A stretch of 8,795 nucleotides of DNA from Ignavibacteriota bacterium (GCA_025357895.1 JANYLL010000152.1:1-8795); one strand, 5' to 3'. Counted from the stretch's first letter, positions 1-7,277 are shown. A program made the numbers and translations. The notes: generated from the sequence alone by a model not told the origin.

Positions 1-28
1 AATGCTACCGGAGTTATCGCCATAATAA

Positions 29-1684
29 TTGGGTGTACCTCCGGGATCGGTACGATCGAAGAATCGAAATGAAAGTTATGGGATTGAGGGATACAAAGTT
101 AATAATGTTTTGATAAAGGGAGCATCGGCTTCGAAGTTCAGTTATGTCAGCCAGAATTCTTTGCCTTTTGTTCTGACAGAGGCGACAAATGAATTTCGTT
201 TTATCTATACACCGACAATGAGCGGACGCGATAGCGCTGAATTCCATATTTTTTCTCCAAACGGATTCGGTGCCGATAGAGAAAAGATCATTTATCTTTA
301 TGGCAATGGATTTAAAACACAATTATCGTTTCAGATTGATACCCTTGATTTTGGGACTATCCGAACAGGAACAACGAAGACACTACCCGATCAGATCATA
401 AACAAAGATAACGTTTCGGTTAATGTTACGAGTATTACCGCTCAGACTCCCCTCTCTCCGTATTCAGCAACGGGTGCACCGGTTACGATAGGCGCAAAGA
501 GCCAGTCGCCATTATCGGTGACTTTTGCTCCGACAAAAGACGGAATCTATTTTGAGAAATTTGATGTCAGGACCGATGACGGATCGGTGTTCTATTTTTA
601 TGCAAAAGGAATTGGGGGAACGCCTGTCGTATTTATTGATTCAAATTACCTGGATTTCGGGAAAGTTATTCTCAAGCAATCGCGAACGCTTACGATTCAG
701 TTTGGAAATGTCGGGACTGCACCTCTGAATGTTACTTCAACGAAAAACACAAATTCATTAGAATATACGATCATTGGAAATCAAGGCCCGGTTACATACG
801 AACCCGGTCATGCCGATATCTATACTATCACGTTCTCTCCGCAAATACATATTCCTCGCTGCGCAAATCACGATGGACAGTTCATCATAAATTTTGATGA
901 CGGCACTTCGGCAACAATTACCTTTAAAGGCTGTGATCATATGCCCCTTGATGTGAATCTCAAGATCGATACGATGTATTATGTCAGTGCCGGAGGAGAG
1001 GTCGACGTCGCACAAAAGCTTGTTAATCCGGGTGACCCGCTTGATAGTGCGCTAAGTCCTGTCACCAGTCTTTCTGAAAGGATTAATTATGATGCTGGTC
1101 TTTTTGATTTAGTCTCGGTCTCAAAGGGATCACTTATCAATTCTTCTGCATGGAATTTGAATACAACTAATCTTTCTGGTGCCGTCGATATATCGATCAC
1201 TTCGTCAACATCCCATTTTGGACTCGGAGGCACGTTAGTCATACTTCGTTTTCATGCACATGCAGATGCAAAGGTTGGGCAGTTCACCGATCTTGTTCAG
1301 AATAATATAAATTTCGGAAATCCTCTTGAGCCATTCGCATTAACTGATGCAGGACGTATCACGATCTCCGATCTTTGCACACCTGTGCGTATCACATCAG
1401 GATATTTTTCTACAAGCATTGAGCAGAACAATCCGAATCCGTTTAATCCTTCGACGCATATTCAATTTGCTGTCGGTAAGAATTTTGATGGAAGCGCCGT
1501 CAGAGTTAGGATAACTCTCTATGATCAATTAGGAAGGTTCGCCCGAACACTTGTTGATGAACCAAAAACTCCGGGTGTTTATGATTACCTTTTTAATGCG
1601 TCAGCATATTCAAGCGGAGTGTATATTTATGTCTTCGAAGCGGGCGATCATGTAGAACGAAAAACTATGATCTTGGTGAAATAG
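29..1684 (+). CDS. T9SS-secreted protein with ASH/HYDIN-like and cohesin-like domains, 5' end incomplete or disrupted
   Basis: This 551-codon reading frame encodes the C-terminal part of a surface or secreted protein; its exact function is not recognised. Residues about 1-95, 99-195 and 199-303 look like three beta-sandwich modules of the ASH/HYDIN type (the 'LDFG' opening, 'SVTFAPT' and 'TITFSP' strands, and 'FYAKGIGG' or 'LYGNGF' endings). Residues about 305-448 resemble a cohesin-like fold (a 'DLVSVSKG' strand and a 'GGTLVILRF' strand). Residues about 462-551 are a T9SS type A sorting domain with PNPFNPST at 469-476, 'LYDQLGR' and a 'SSGVYIYVFEAG...KTMILVK' ending. The listed start is a TTG directly after two in-frame stops (TAATAA, 23-28). 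No signal peptide follows, although a T9SS cargo needs one, and the first module starts part-way through. The true start is therefore probably upstream, with a frameshift or sequence error near base 23, or the gene is a remnant. The domain calls are from pattern recognition; the sorting domain is the surest. Confidence 0.8.
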   Translation: MGVPPGSVRSKNRNESYGIEGYKVNNVLIKGASASKFSYVSQNSLPFVLTEATNEFRFIYTPTMSGRDSAEFHIFSPNGFGADREKIIYLYGNGFKTQLSFQIDTLDFGTIRTGTTKTLPDQIINKDNVSVNVTSITAQTPLSPYSATGAPVTIGAKSQSPLSVTFAPTKDGIYFEKFDVRTDDGSVFYFYAKGIGGTPVVFIDSNYLDFGKVILKQSRTLTIQFGNVGTAPLNVTSTKNTNSLEYTIIGNQGPVTYEPGHADIYTITFSPQIHIPRCANHDGQFIINFDDGTSATITFKGCDHMPLDVNLKIDTMYYVSAGGEVDVAQKLVNPGDPLDSALSPVTSLSERINYDAGLFDLVSVSKGSLINSSAWNLNTTNLSGAVDISITSSTSHFGLGGTLVILRFHAHADAKVGQFTDLVQNNINFGNPLEPFALTDAGRITISDLCTPVRITSGYFSTSIEQNNPNPFNPSTHIQFAVGKNFDGSAVRVRITLYDQLGRFARTLVDEPKTPGVYDYLFNASAYSSGVYIYVFEAGDHVERKTMILVK

Positions 1685-1766
1685 AACCCGGATTTCTTGG
1701 ATTATATAAGGCTTAATAGGATTATTATCCCATCATGTTAATCCATTAATCTCCCCAAATCAAAGT
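1685..1766. other. Short convergent intergenic region, weak dyad only
   Basis: These 82 bases lie between the 3' ends of two convergent genes, so some transcription end signal is expected. Only AT-rich, weak dyads are visible, such as GGATTA (1719-1724) facing TAATCC (1739-1744) across a 14-base loop, with no clear T-tract after it. I would not call this an intrinsic terminator. No small gene is apparent. Confidence 0.4.
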
Positions 1767-3191
1767 TCAGATAATAATAAATTTTCCTATCGCAATTCTC
1801 TCACCTTTCAAATTCATGATCTGATAATAATAAATTCCCGATGCCAGTTTTTCGCGCTCGAAAATAATTTGTGAGTTTTCCGATATGAGATTCTTTGCAA
1901 GTATTTTTTCTCCGAGTTGATCGAAGATATTAATTGTAACAGGCGAGCCGTCTTCGATGCTACCGAGATCAATCGTTGTTTTTTCGGAGAAGGGATTGGG
2001 AGAATTTATACAAGAAAATTTATACATCTTCTTTTTAACAATGCCGATGGGGTTGATCCCGAATGCTCCTATGAAATTGTCATTTCGCTGCGAACTATCA
2101 GTAACATGTTTGTATTCAAATGTTGGAGTCAAGGAGAAACTTCCGGCAAATCCCGGGCCTGATCTCATATTAGGTTGGAAGACAATTACATCCGAAAGAT
2201 GATAATTAAAACCATTAGGATAATCGAAATCAAAAGCAGAAATATTTGATGAATAGGCATTCGTAATCGTATCTGCAATTCCGTTTAAGACATTGCCCGC
2301 CCCAGCAAAAATGTTATTAACGATCTTCGCAGTATCTGTTCCATTTGCGATGCTGATAAAGGTTGAGCCGTTTGGGCGACTTGATACCATTGTATTGCTT
2401 GCAACATAAAGCTGCTTTGCGGGATTTGTTAGTCCCTCCGATCCATAATCAACAAGCGTTCTATTCTGCGTATTGACTCCTTTCTGCATCGTATTTCCAA
2501 GTATAATTGAAAAGCCGCCATTGGGAAGATTGATGAGATAACTTGCCGAGCCTGTATCTTCATCCATGATTCGGTTATACTCTATAAAATTATTCATCGC
2601 ACGGGATTTCACGCAATGCCCGACCTTTGCATGATGCGAATAGCAAAAGCGCATTGTGAAGCTATGGATATTGCCGATATACATATTATGTGAATATCCA
2701 TCGCCGTAACCATTACGTGCAAATTCGCAGGCTTCAAAAAGAATATCGCTTGTTGGGCTCGCGCCGGTGAGAACGCCGTCTTCGTTATCATGAAAATAGC
2801 AATGCCGAAGTTCGAGGTTGTTTCCTTCCTGCCTGATTCCTGCACCATTTTTATCCGGCACGGTGCATCCTGAGAATTCGATATTTTCTATATAGGTATT
2901 ATTCCCGGTAATAATCCAAATGGCTTTGCCGCCGGCATTTTTTCCGGCTGCATCGAGATGCGCCATTCCATTCGGGCAGCGAATAACAAGGTTATTTTTT
3001 GTCCACGAGCCAACATCGCTGGAATAAAGCCCTGCATCGATCTCAATAGTGTCGCCATTACTTACGAGATTCATCACTTTAGCCGGAGTCGTATACGTGC
3101 GAGTTGGTCCTACTGAGAACAGCTTCGCTGATGCAGCTCCGGAAAATAGGAACATTACACCAAAGATCGCAGATTTTATTATTGTATTCAT
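1767..3191 (-). CDS. Secreted right-handed parallel beta-helix protein with T9SS sorting domain
   Basis: This 474-residue protein is predicted to be exported. Residues 1-22 form a signal peptide with a hydrophobic core and an A-S-A cleavage site before K23. Residues about 30-380 show the short repeating strand-turn pattern of a right-handed parallel beta-helix ('NTYIENIEFSGC', 'NNLELRHCYFHDNEDGV', 'DILFEACEFARNG', 'AKIVNNIFAGAGN'), the fold of pectate lyases and other polysaccharide-active proteins. A motif-rich central patch carries GYSHNMYIG (165-173), SHHAKVGHCVKSRA (185-198) and DEDTGSASYLINLPNGG (210-226), which looks like a functional groove. Residues 395-474 are a T9SS type A sorting domain (SPNPF at 397-401, 'INIFDQLGEK', 'LASGIYYYQI'); it ends in FIII instead of the common basic residue. 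The ATG at 3191 is chosen because the signal peptide follows it directly; no clear Shine-Dalgarno sequence precedes it. Carbohydrate binding or cleavage is inference, and no catalytic residue is established. The gene is divergent from the OmpA-family gene and convergent with the gene at 29-1684. Confidence 0.88.
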   Translation of the reverse strand: MNTIIKSAIFGVMFLFSGAASAKLFSVGPTRTYTTPAKVMNLVSNGDTIEIDAGLYSSDVGSWTKNNLVIRCPNGMAHLDAAGKNAGGKAIWIITGNNTYIENIEFSGCTVPDKNGAGIRQEGNNLELRHCYFHDNEDGVLTGASPTSDILFEACEFARNGYGDGYSHNMYIGNIHSFTMRFCYSHHAKVGHCVKSRAMNNFIEYNRIMDEDTGSASYLINLPNGGFSIILGNTMQKGVNTQNRTLVDYGSEGLTNPAKQLYVASNTMVSSRPNGSTFISIANGTDTAKIVNNIFAGAGNVLNGIADTITNAYSSNISAFDFDYPNGFNYHLSDVIVFQPNMRSGPGFAGSFSLTPTFEYKHVTDSSQRNDNFIGAFGINPIGIVKKKMYKFSCINSPNPFSEKTTIDLGSIEDGSPVTINIFDQLGEKILAKNLISENSQIIFEREKLASGIYYYQIMNLKGERIAIGKFIII

Positions 3192-3303
3192 GGTGTTCGA
3201 TTTTTATGTTATCCAATGCTATAATAGAAAACAATTTGACATATTTAAGTTACAGTCCGATGCCGGGGAAGTTGATTTTAAATCCAAACTATTCATTTCT
3301 CCG

Positions 3304-3311
3304 TAAATTTG
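3304..3311 (+). promoter_or_regulatory. Candidate Bacteroidota-type -7 element upstream of the OmpA/TSP3 gene
   Basis: TAAATTTG matches the Bacteroidota -7 consensus TAnnTTTG exactly and lies 54 bases before the ATG at 3366, giving a plausible 5' leader of about 45-50 bases. A well-spaced TTG for the -33 element is not evident; the nearest (3272-3274) is about 29 bases away, further than usual. A TATAAT (3314-3319) overlaps the expected start region but has no good -35 partner. The rest of the 174-base divergent region (3192-3365) holds no gene that I can support. No Shine-Dalgarno sequence precedes the ATG, only an A-rich stretch. Confidence 0.3.
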
Positions 3312-3365
3312 CTTATAATCTCATCTGCACTATAAGTTGTTTCGTTTACTATCCTTATAAAAAAT

Positions 3366-5678
3366 ATGAAAAGAACTTTTACAACAAAAGCAATAGCTTT
3401 TTGGATTTTTATCCTACTGCTTTTCTCAAGCGGAATTGAAAGTGCACGGTCACAGAGCATGGCAAACCGAATTTCATTTGGTTTTGACGCTGAAGGAAAC
3501 AAGCTTTATGGCAGTTTTCGTGATAATCAATTCTGGTTTTCCGGCGATCTTTTCCTGCGTTGGAATGTACTCGACTGGCTTTCAGTACATGTTGCTTATA
3601 ATGGCGGCCAATTGCGGATGCGGCTTAATGACGATAATCTTAAGGCATATCCCAAATACTTTGGCGATGGAGTCGGCGCGAATGTAAGGTACCCTATTCC
3701 GGGTACTACAAATCCTACCGATATTGTTCGCGAAGAAAAAAATAAGATCCGCCATAGCGGTTTTCAGCTAATGGGAAGTTATAATTTCTTCCCGCTTCAG
3801 CAGTTTGTGCCCTATGTGATCGGCGGAGTCGAAATATTTAATTTTTCGGCACGAAATCTTGATCAGGATAAAGAACTTCCCTATGCAGGAACCGTTAAAT
3901 ATGATCGCAACACGATCGGATGGGTTGCCGGTATCGGCTTTGAACTTTATGCCAGCGACAATTTTGTTTTCAATGGGAAAGGACTATTTCATGCTCCCGG
4001 CACTGCTTACCTCGATGATTTCGATCAGAAAGCATACGATGCATACATTCGCGCAGGCGGACCAAATGTTACTATCACCGATGATATTAAAAAAGGAGCC
4101 TCAAACGATGCCTTCTTAACGTTTGGACTCGGGTTTAGCTATTATATTTTTGGCGAGCTTGATCAGGATCATGACGGACTAACGGATAAAGCCGAACGCG
4201 AAATTTATCATACCGACCCACTGAATCCCGATACCGATGGTGATGGACTTTCCGATGGCGATGAAGTAAAAAAATATCATACCGATCCGCTAAAAGCAGA
4301 TACGGATGGCGACGGACTAAGCGACTACGACGAAATTTTCAAATATCATACCGATCCGAATAATGCAGATACCGATGGCGATGGACTTTCGGACGGACAA
4401 GAGGTAAAGGTTTATCATACCGATCCACTCAATCCTGATACTGATGGAGACGGTCTTAAAGACGGAGAAGAAGTAAACAAATATAATACTGATCCATTGA
4501 AAGCCGATACCGATGGTGACGGTCTTTCTGACGGAGATGAAGTACATAAATACAGTACGAACCCAACAAAACCTGATAGTGATGGTGATGGCTTATCAGA
4601 TGGGGATGAAGTATTGAAATATCATACCGATCCGGCTAAAGCAGATACCGATGGTGACGGACTATCCGATGGACAAGAGGTTAATCAATATCATACCGAT
4701 CCGTTGAAGATGGATACTGATGGCGACGGCTTAAACGACGGAGACGAAATCAAAGCAGGCACCGATCCGCTGAAACCCGATACCGATGGTGACGGGCTAA
4801 CTGACGGTGAAGAAGTAAATAAATATCATACCGATCCGTTGAAAGCCGATACCGATGGTGACGGACTTTCCGATTTCGCTGAGATAAATCAGTATCATAC
4901 CGATCCCCTTAAAGTCGATACCGATGGTGATGGGCTCAACGACGGTGATGAAATTAGCACGTATCATACTGACCCTCTGAAAGCCGACACTGACGGTGAC
5001 GGACTAAATGACGGAGATGAAGTGAAAAATTATAAGACCGATCCTCTTAAGCAGGATACTGATGGCGATGGATTAAGTGATGGCGATGAAGTAAAGACCT
5101 ATCATACCAATCCTCTGAAAAAAGATACAGACGATGATGGTCTTTCTGATTTCGATGAGATCAATAAGACGAAAACTAATCCACTTAATCCGGATACCGA
5201 TGGTGATGGCTTTAAGGACGGCGTTGATAAATGTCCGCTTATTCCTGGTGTGGCACCTGATGGATGTCCGCCGAAACCTCCGGTCAATACGGTGACGAAT
5301 TTCCCCGGAATTTTATTCATCGTCAATACCGATAACTTCGATATGTCGCAGCCTGGCGTTCTCGAAAACCTGAATAAGATCAAAGCGCTTGCCGAGCAAT
5401 GCGATGGTATCAGAGTTGAGATCGAAGGTCATGCTTCAAGTGAAGGCGAGGCAAAACATAATCAGGATCTATCCGAAATGCGCGCCGCTGCAGTGAAGAA
5501 ATGGCTTATTGACCAGGGTGTAAAGCCAGAGCACATTGCAAATACGGTTGGTTATGGCTCCTCACGTCCTGTGATCCCTGAGCCTAAAGGCGGCAAGAAA
5601 GTGACCGCGAAAATGATTGAAGATGCCCGCAAGCAGAATCGGCGTATTGCTGTGAGAGTGGTGGAGACTTGTAAATAA
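3366..5678 (+). CDS. OmpA-family outer-membrane protein with long TSP3 calcium-binding repeat rod
   Basis: This 770-residue protein is predicted to span the outer membrane and hold it to the peptidoglycan. Residues 1 to about 29 are a signal peptide (basic start, hydrophobic run, A-R-S before Q30). Residues about 31-265 alternate aromatic and polar residues in strands ('SFGFDAEG', 'QFWFSGDLFLRW', 'LTFGLGFSYYIFG') and fit a small OmpA-like beta-barrel. Residues 266-609 are 15 aspartate-rich TSP3 repeats, and a sixteenth begins at 610 and ends in the typical DKCP...DGCP cysteine pair. A proline-rich linker follows, then an OmpA C-terminal domain from about 650. That domain has GHASSEG (688-694), a match to the peptidoglycan-binding NxxLSxxRAxxV motif at 699-710 (N699, L702, S703, R706, A707, V710), and a 'KQNRRIAVRV' ending. 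The Asp usual in the first motif is Ser here. The gene is monocistronic by appearance: a divergent neighbour lies upstream and a strong terminator starts 12 bases after the stop. The domain order is common in Bacteroidota; the repeat count is high. Confidence 0.93.
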   Translation: MKRTFTTKAIAFWIFILLLFSSGIESARSQSMANRISFGFDAEGNKLYGSFRDNQFWFSGDLFLRWNVLDWLSVHVAYNGGQLRMRLNDDNLKAYPKYFGDGVGANVRYPIPGTTNPTDIVREEKNKIRHSGFQLMGSYNFFPLQQFVPYVIGGVEIFNFSARNLDQDKELPYAGTVKYDRNTIGWVAGIGFELYASDNFVFNGKGLFHAPGTAYLDDFDQKAYDAYIRAGGPNVTITDDIKKGASNDAFLTFGLGFSYYIFGELDQDHDGLTDKAEREIYHTDPLNPDTDGDGLSDGDEVKKYHTDPLKADTDGDGLSDYDEIFKYHTDPNNADTDGDGLSDGQEVKVYHTDPLNPDTDGDGLKDGEEVNKYNTDPLKADTDGDGLSDGDEVHKYSTNPTKPDSDGDGLSDGDEVLKYHTDPAKADTDGDGLSDGQEVNQYHTDPLKMDTDGDGLNDGDEIKAGTDPLKPDTDGDGLTDGEEVNKYHTDPLKADTDGDGLSDFAEINQYHTDPLKVDTDGDGLNDGDEISTYHTDPLKADTDGDGLNDGDEVKNYKTDPLKQDTDGDGLSDGDEVKTYHTNPLKKDTDDDGLSDFDEINKTKTNPLNPDTDGDGFKDGVDKCPLIPGVAPDGCPPKPPVNTVTNFPGILFIVNTDNFDMSQPGVLENLNKIKALAEQCDGIRVEIEGHASSEGEAKHNQDLSEMRAAAVKKWLIDQGVKPEHIANTVGYGSSRPVIPEPKGGKKVTAKMIEDARKQNRRIAVRVVETCK
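4161..5272 (+). repeat. Tandem 69-base repeat array encoding TSP3 calcium-binding motifs
   Basis: Fifteen complete units run from 4161 to 5192, followed by a diverged terminal unit (5193 to about 5272). Each unit encodes 23 residues of the pattern DTDGDGLSDGDEV then xKYHTDPLKA. The ninth unit (4713-4778) is 66 bases because one residue is missing before 'GTDPLKP'. The DxDxDG motif is the calcium-coordinating loop known from thrombospondin type-3 repeats. At DNA level the units are imperfect, with many synonymous differences (GAT/GAC, GGT/GGC/GGA) but recurrent stretches such as TATCATACCGATCC. The array is therefore old enough to have drifted, but still a likely site for unit gain or loss by recombination. 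Confidence 0.95.
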
Positions 5679-5690
5679 AAAAACATATAG

Positions 5691-5728
5691 AAAAAAGCCC
5701 GCTTTATTAGCGGGCTTTTTTGTTTTTT
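5691..5728 (+). terminator. Rho-independent terminator after the OmpA/TSP3 gene
   Basis: AAAAAAGCCCGCT (5691-5703) pairs with AGCGGGCTTTTTT (5709-5721) around a five-base loop, and the T-run continues to 5728 with one G interruption. The stem starts 12 bases after the TAA of the OmpA/TSP3 gene. The arms are flanked by A and T tracts, so the hairpin could also stop transcription from the opposite strand. It separates the OmpA-family gene from atpD. Confidence 0.93.
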
Positions 5729-5805
5729 GGACTTCCGAAACCCTCTCCTCTACCTTTCTGTTTACTCCTGACTAAAATTTTACACCTATATTTTCGCCAT
5801 AATTT

Positions 5806-7212
5806 ATGAATCAAGGTATTATCGCTCAAATTATCGGACCTGTGCTTGATATTGATTTTTCTGCCGGAAAACTTCCCGCAATTTTAAATGCTATTAAGAT
5901 CCCACGAACCAACCCTGAAGGAAATCAGGAAGATCTGATTTGCGAAGTACAGCAGCATCTTGGCGAAGACCGCGTCCGCGCAGTTGCAATGGATTCTACC
6001 GATGGCTTGACGCGCGGCGTTCCCGCATTTGATACAGGGGCTCCGATCTCCGTACCTGTCGGTCCGAATTCTTTGGGCAGATTAATAAATGTTACCGGTC
6101 AGACGATCGATGGCGGTCCGCAGATCGATTCGAAATTTTCTTGGCCTATCCATCGCGACGCTCCGAAGTTCGAAGATCTTTCGACAAAATCCGAAATTCT
6201 TGAAACAGGCATTAAGGTTATCGATCTTCTTGAACCCTATTCAAAAGGCGGCAAGACGGGACTATTCGGCGGCGCAGGAGTAGGCAAGACTGTAGTTATT
6301 CTCGAACTTATTCATAACATCGCAAAGTATCACGGAGGATTTTCCGTATTCGGCGGCGTAGGAGAACGTACTCGCGAAGGTAACGATCTTTATCTTGAAA
6401 TGAAAGAAAGCGGAGTTCTTGATAAAACAGTTTTAGTATTCGGACAGATGAACGAACCGCCTGGAGCACGTCAGCGTGTCGGACTAACTGCGCTTACCTT
6501 TGCCGAATATTTCCGCGATGAAGAAGGCAAGGACGTTCTTCTTTTTATCGATAACATTTTCCGTTTTACTCAGGCAGGCTCTGAAGTATCTGCTTTGCTC
6601 GGACGCATGCCTTCGGCAGTAGGTTATCAGCCGACTCTTGCAACAGAGATGGGGCAGCTTCAGGAGCGCATCACATCAACCAATAAGGGTTCGATCACAT
6701 CAGTGCAGGCGATCTATGTTCCTGCCGATGACTTAACCGATCCCGCTCCGGCAGCAGCATTCCAGCATCTCGATGCGACGACGGTTCTATCGCGTGCGAT
6801 CTCCGAACTCGGTATTTATCCTGCCGTCGATCCGCTCGATTCGACAAGCCGCATTCTTACACCCGGTGTTGTCGGCAATGAACATTACGATACGGCGCGC
6901 GGAGTGCAAAATATTTTGCAGCAGTATAAAGATCTTCAGGATATCATCAACATTCTCGGAATGGATGAATTATCGGATGAAGATAAAACGATCGTTAAGC
7001 GCGCAAGAAAAGTACAGAAATTTTTGTCGCAGCCATTTTTCGTTGCCGAACAGTTCACAGGCCTTAAAGGCAAATATGTAAAGCTCGAAGATACGATCCG
7101 CAGTTTCAAAATGATCCTCTCCGGTGAATGCGACGACATTCCAGAGCAGGCATTCCACATGGTCGGTGCTATCGAAGAGGTTTACGAGAAAGCAAAGACG
7201 ATCGAGCAATAA
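5806..7212 (+). CDS. atpD: F-type ATP synthase catalytic beta subunit
   Basis: This 468-residue protein is the catalytic subunit of the F1 sector, which makes ATP from ADP and phosphate on the cytoplasmic face of the inner membrane, three copies alternating with three alpha subunits. It is full length and complete. The N-terminal beta-barrel domain covers about residues 1-75. The nucleotide-binding domain has the P-loop GGAGVGKT (155-162), the catalytic glutamate in GERTREGNDLY (E187), the Walker B aspartate in LLFIDN (D249) and the adenine-pocket tyrosine in GIYPAVDP (Y338). The C-terminal helical domain has the DELSDED segment (387-393) that in other F1 enzymes contacts the rotor and the inhibitory epsilon subunit. 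The ATG at 5806 gives the usual 'GxIxQIIGPVLDIDF' opening; no Shine-Dalgarno sequence precedes it. No other atp gene is present: atpC, the usual downstream partner, is absent, and hairpin terminators lie on both sides. The 84 bases between the upstream terminator's stem and the ATG must hold its promoter, but no confident -33/-7 pair is seen; TATATTTT at 5787-5794 is a weak candidate. Confidence 0.99.
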   Translation: MNQGIIAQIIGPVLDIDFSAGKLPAILNAIKIPRTNPEGNQEDLICEVQQHLGEDRVRAVAMDSTDGLTRGVPAFDTGAPISVPVGPNSLGRLINVTGQTIDGGPQIDSKFSWPIHRDAPKFEDLSTKSEILETGIKVIDLLEPYSKGGKTGLFGGAGVGKTVVILELIHNIAKYHGGFSVFGGVGERTREGNDLYLEMKESGVLDKTVLVFGQMNEPPGARQRVGLTALTFAEYFRDEEGKDVLLFIDNIFRFTQAGSEVSALLGRMPSAVGYQPTLATEMGQLQERITSTNKGSITSVQAIYVPADDLTDPAPAAAFQHLDATTVLSRAISELGIYPAVDPLDSTSRILTPGVVGNEHYDTARGVQNILQQYKDLQDIINILGMDELSDEDKTIVKRARKVQKFLSQPFFVAEQFTGLKGKYVKLEDTIRSFKMILSGECDDIPEQAFHMVGAIEEVYEKAKTIEQ

Positions 7213-7245
7213 TTAACAGTTCTGTTGTTTATTATGATTTCCAGG

Positions 7246-7277
7246 AAGGCAGGCACTTTTGCCTGCCTTTTCTTTAT
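7246..7277 (+). terminator. Rho-independent terminator after atpD
   Basis: AAGGCAGGC (7246-7254) pairs perfectly with GCCTGCCTT (7261-7269) around the six-base loop ACTTTT, and a T-rich run (TTTTCTTTATTT) follows. The stem lies about 33 bases after the atpD stop and a few bases beyond the stop of the convergent minus-strand gene, so it ends atpD transcription directly before that gene. Read on the minus strand the hairpin has no good T-tract, so termination of the opposing gene here would be weaker. Confidence 0.9.

Noticed and set aside
1719..1744. GGATTA/TAATCC dyad as a bidirectional terminator between the first two genes
   Set aside because: The stem is short and AT-rich with a 14-base loop and no T-run, far weaker than the two clear terminators in the window.
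3688..3705. GTACCC-TATTCC-GGGTAC hairpin inside the OmpA-family gene
   Set aside because: It is a six-base stem within a coding region with no T-tract or regulatory context; chance is the simplest explanation.
4317..4547. Minus-strand open frames inside the TSP3 array and the repeat/linker region (also 5102-5383)
   Set aside because: They are antisense shadows of a strongly repetitive coding region; their hydrophobic, low-complexity look comes from the complement of Asp/Gly codons.
4161..5192. 69-base tandem array as a CRISPR or other non-coding repeat
   Set aside because: The units are in one reading frame with no spacers, vary mainly at synonymous positions and encode a known calcium-binding motif.
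6470..6520. RVGLTALT in ATP synthase beta in place of the RVALTGLT seen in many proteobacteria
   Set aside because: The VGLTALT form is found in chloroplast and cyanobacterial beta subunits, so it is normal family variation; all catalytic residues are intact.
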